From NCBI GenBank assembly GCA_030549775.1, contig CM060175.1:105207422-105271421 (forward strand): a DNA stretch of 64,000 bases, read 5' to 3'. The stretch's first letter is position 1. The number at the start of each line of letters is the position of its first letter. A program made the translations under genes and the position numbers. Below are positions 60,674 through 64,000 of this stretch, piece after piece. Origin of the DNA: Tamarix chinensis (lineage: Eukaryota; Streptophyta; Magnoliopsida; Caryophyllales; Tamaricaceae). The notes beneath the pieces are model-generated. The model made no database searches, was not told the DNA's origin, and saw only the letters and a program-made list of their open reading frames with translations.

Positions 60674-63600
60674 CACTTATTTTTCATATACTAATTGCTC
60701 CATGGTGCAATTAGAAAATTAATTAATTTTAGTATTATTAGTCTTTGATAAGTGTGTAAATTACAAATTAGGTCATAGTCTTTTAAATTAATGATTGAGG
60801 TTGGATCCCCAATTTTTATTTACTAGAGGTTTCATATTCGAACATCCACTTGTCTAATGTTGTCTTTGCATATTTCATTATTCTTTATTTTTTCTTATAA
60901 ATGTTAATTTTATTTTTATAGTTTGTAATCTTATCTAGTTTTTTTTTGTTTTGTTTTGTTTTTTGGCTATAAAATACGATGTATTGGCCATTCAAATGCT
61001 TAGTTTTTTTTTAGTTTTAGTTTTAAAAAAATTTATGCAAAATATCACTACATTAAATTGAAATACACATAAATTGTAAACAAATAAAATTATAGTTAGG
61101 TTGATTTGAAGCACAATAATTAGCAGCACAGTTGACATAAATCTTTAAAGAGGATGAAGATTAGCATGAAAGAGTTGAAGTTTAGGATTGTTCCGACTTG
61201 TAATTCAAAGAATAATCAGAATATTCAAGCAAGAACTCAATCAAGAAATTAAAGAATTAAAAAAGATTCAAAGAAACCAATTTGAATATCACCAATCTAA
61301 GATTATTCTAAATAGTCTTAGAAAGAGTATTCAATCACAAGGATTGAATTAACCAAGTATTTATTTGTGTTATATTTCAATATCAAAAGTTATCCAACAT
61401 GATACAAGGAGTGCCGACACCCATGCCTTACATAGGCTTACAATATTGCTAACTAGCACACTAATTTAGCCACATGACACACAAATGACTAACGAGCAAA
61501 TAACTAGTATTATAATGTATTTATTTCCTATATAATACATGACTTAACAAGACTATTGCAAAAAAATTAAGCTAAGATTGCATGAAAACAATTTATGGAA
61601 ATCCTAATCAAGACAATGATGTCGATATGAAACGTTACCTAAGTCTTCTTAACTTTGACTTTCATACACAACATATCTTCCTTTGCAATAGCTTGTAATA
61701 TGTGAAAATCTTAAGTAACTTGACTTCTTATATGATTTGATCATCTTTCTGCAAATATTTTACTTACTTATAAGAATGACTTAAGGCAATATCATTAAAG
61801 TTAGTCAAAGAATTATCATAAAAGACAAACAATGTAATTGACTCCAAAAATAAGGATGCTAAATCAATAGCTTAAGGATAATCTTTGGATGTTCCTGCAT
61901 CAACAATAATTAAGTACATTTTTTAAGCACGAAGACAAATAAGGGGAAGGTGTTAGTAGATTATTACTTTCATATTTTTCACACCAATCCTTTAACTTTT
62001 TTAATTGACATTCTTTTATGATATAAAAAATAATTTTTAAAGTTATATTTTTTTTAACATACGGATGGAGTGTTATATATATTTTTTCTATATTTCCTTT
62101 TCAACATAAATCCATATCTTAAGTTGTTCAACTATCATTAATGGTTTGTTTTAACTCTCATGAAAGCTCAATTATATACCCATTATGTTTCACTCTATTT
62201 GCATGTTATTTCTTTTTAAGTTGTCTCATAATTTCTACAAAGCTTCTACTCATAAAGCATCAAAATTTCAACCTCCTTTACAAATGCTTAATAATTAAAG
62301 ATTGTATACATTTCCAATTAGGGAACTCATTAACTGTAAGGGTAAATACAATACAACTACTAAAATTAATAATATGCCATTATATTCAATGGTATTTTGA
62401 CTATTTTCTTAGGCTTGATTATTTTCAAATATCATGGTTAAGAGGGAGTATATAAGGGTATTTATTTTTTTCTCAAATTAGATCATTATCAAATTTTATA
62501 TGTGATTTATTCCTTTTTAAAATTATAGCAAGGCTATAGAAACATGATAAATTCTTACACTTGACATAAGTTAACGAGAGTGGCGTCGTTGGTTAAAAAA
62601 TGTGTAGAGCACATGGAATGTGTAACAACTAACATAATTTTTAGTAACAACATATCATCTCTACAAATAATAATTTTTATGTGATTAAAAAAGAAAAAAT
62701 TGATAAGATATATGTAATTCTATAATGTTTTTTGAACTCTTGAATCGGTAAATATAGTAGTAATTACTTTGAGTTAAAATTTACATTTATCCGTTAGCTA
62801 TTTATACACATTGTTTAGAATATAAGACAACTTGTAGAGAGCAAAAAATATGGGAAGAAGAGTAATCATCAATGTATGCATTAAATGCATATGTTACTTA
62901 TTAAGGTGAACATCTACCCAAGTACAATTACCTATTCCAAGTGAACTTGCCTACCCATAGAAAAAAAATGATATTTTAGGGAAACAAGTCCAATTTTTTT
63001 AGTATTGATGTTCTTGTTGCTATAACATTATAATGACAATACTTTTTCCCTCCAAATATTTGTCTTTGTTGGAAAATAAATAGGGATAACAAGTCATTGC
63101 CATTAAAAAATTAGCAGCAACATGTTGTCCTCATCATTGCTCAAGCTTAATTTTCTTATAGTATGGCATGTAAAGAGCTATATTATTGATAATAAATGAA
63201 TAATAAAATATCATATTATAACTTGTAAATAGTAACACCACCTATTTTACCAAGTTATTCCTTCTTGAAAAATTTAGAGCATTATAATAATGAAAGAAAA
63301 GTAGATAATCACTTATACAACAAGGTCCCAAAATGCATCAATAAGAAATTTTAAATGTTATGGAGGAGGATCATGCCACAACACTAGGGTTCTTAACAAG
63401 CCAAATCTAGTCAAATACAACCAAACCCCCTTGACTCAAGCTTGGATTTTTTAGTTTATTCAAGGCTTGAGTATGTTAAAACCCAAACATGCTCAGCCCA
63501 AAATGGTTTGAGAGATGTTTGGCTCAAATTTTTTAACGTTAATAAACAAAATCAACTTGCTTATTTTGATTCAAATAGTGGCTCAATCATCTTATTTAAG

Positions 63601-63848
63601 CTTTTGCTTTGTTTGAAAGTTAAACAAACTAAATCAGCACATTTGATTATCCAGCTTGATTGGCGGCTCATTTAAGTATTAAACTCATTTATTAAGTAAA
63701 TTCTATACAAATGAGTTAAGCCTATAAATAAAATAAAAAATGAGTCAAACTAGAGCCAAATTTAAGTCAACTTGTGAACAAGAGAGTCGAGTCTACTATG
63801 GCTCGAGCTCGACTCATTTAATAAATAAGCTTAAAAATAAGGCTTGAG
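60674..63848. other. AT-rich non-coding stretch
   Basis: No gene family recognised. The frame at 62141-62455 has no known domain or coding signature. 63400-63845 carries GCTTGAG, CTCGAGCTCGACTCATTT and related words that recur in old non-autonomous plant repeats. Confidence 0.5.
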
Positions 63849-64000
63849 CACTAATACAAAATAAAGATTTAATAATGGTTATAAACTGTCATCGCAACTG
63901 TAGTTATCAAAGATACAATAACAGTTCAAAAAATAACTATTAAAATTGCAAAAAAGCATGCTAACAACTAGCCTGTAATAACGGTTCTTGCTATAAATTG
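63849..64000 (+). mobile_element. Possible CACTA-transposon terminus
   Basis: CACTAATACAAAATAAAG at 63849 resembles the CACTACAAGAAAA-type ends, and the next 150 bp repeat AATGGTTATAA, GTAGTTATCA, AATAACAGTT, AATAACTATT and AATAACGGTT, like the subterminal repeats of CACTA elements in both orientations. It runs off the window, so it cannot be confirmed. Confidence 0.35.

Noticed and set aside
62141..62455. 104-codon plus-strand frame
   Set aside because: No recognisable domain, AT-driven composition, no splice or promoter context; not enough to call a gene.

Overview
The window looks like a repeat-dominated intergenic region of a flowering-plant nuclear chromosome. I see no intact host gene, rRNA, tRNA or CRISPR array. 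The evidence for a plant is the set of element families present: an Athila-type Ty3/gypsy retrotransposon with a tRNA-Asp-type primer binding site, a Copia retrotransposon, large chromovirus-like LTRs (TGTAAYACCCC...GTTACA), a PIF/Harbinger transposon with its Myb/SANT-like partner gene, a Mutator-like (MULE) transposase joined to an OTU protease-like domain, a plant mobile domain (PMD) gene, an L1-type LINE and Tourist-like MITEs. The DNA is AT-rich and everything coding is decayed to some degree. The species cannot be told from what I can see.

Layout. 1-3200: right part of a large LTR (LTR-A), ending inside a PIF/Harbinger transposase remnant (3206-3543). 3770-9670: the PIF Myb/SANT-like gene, split by a 4.9-kb solo LTR (LTR-B, 3828-8758, target duplication GAAGT); the likely PIF terminus is at 10281. 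12935-13394: a Tourist-like MITE. 15262-18097: Copia RT/RNase H remnant and its 3' LTR. 18450-29492: a nest of large LTRs bounded by GATAA. Inside it sits LTR-C (19384-24807, duplication ATACC), which itself carries a 1.8-kb Athila/Tat-like solo LTR (20820-22664, duplication ACTTC). 30667-30944: a second MITE. 31860-34912 (+): a MULE transposase/OTU pseudogene. 49560-35225 (-): a convergent PMD pseudogene, split by a 12.1-kb Athila element (36281-48346, duplication TCGAC). 51121-59140: another large LTR (LTR-F), split by LTR-E (53552-58687), which is an inverted relative of LTR-B. 59736-60659: a 5'-truncated LINE. 63849-64000: a possible CACTA-transposon end.

The Athila element is the most unusual object. 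Its 5' LTR contains a block of integrase 3'-end sequence that its 3' LTR lacks. Its interior holds a second U5-PBS-gag-start segment, whose PBS is a better match to the tRNA than the one next to the 5' LTR. It also carries an inverted 199-bp copy of its own reverse transcriptase. The MULE-OTU and PMD genes face each other as the two genes of MuDR do, so they may be one old two-gene transposon. The large LTRs share a modular hairpin architecture that is conserved although their sequences have diverged.
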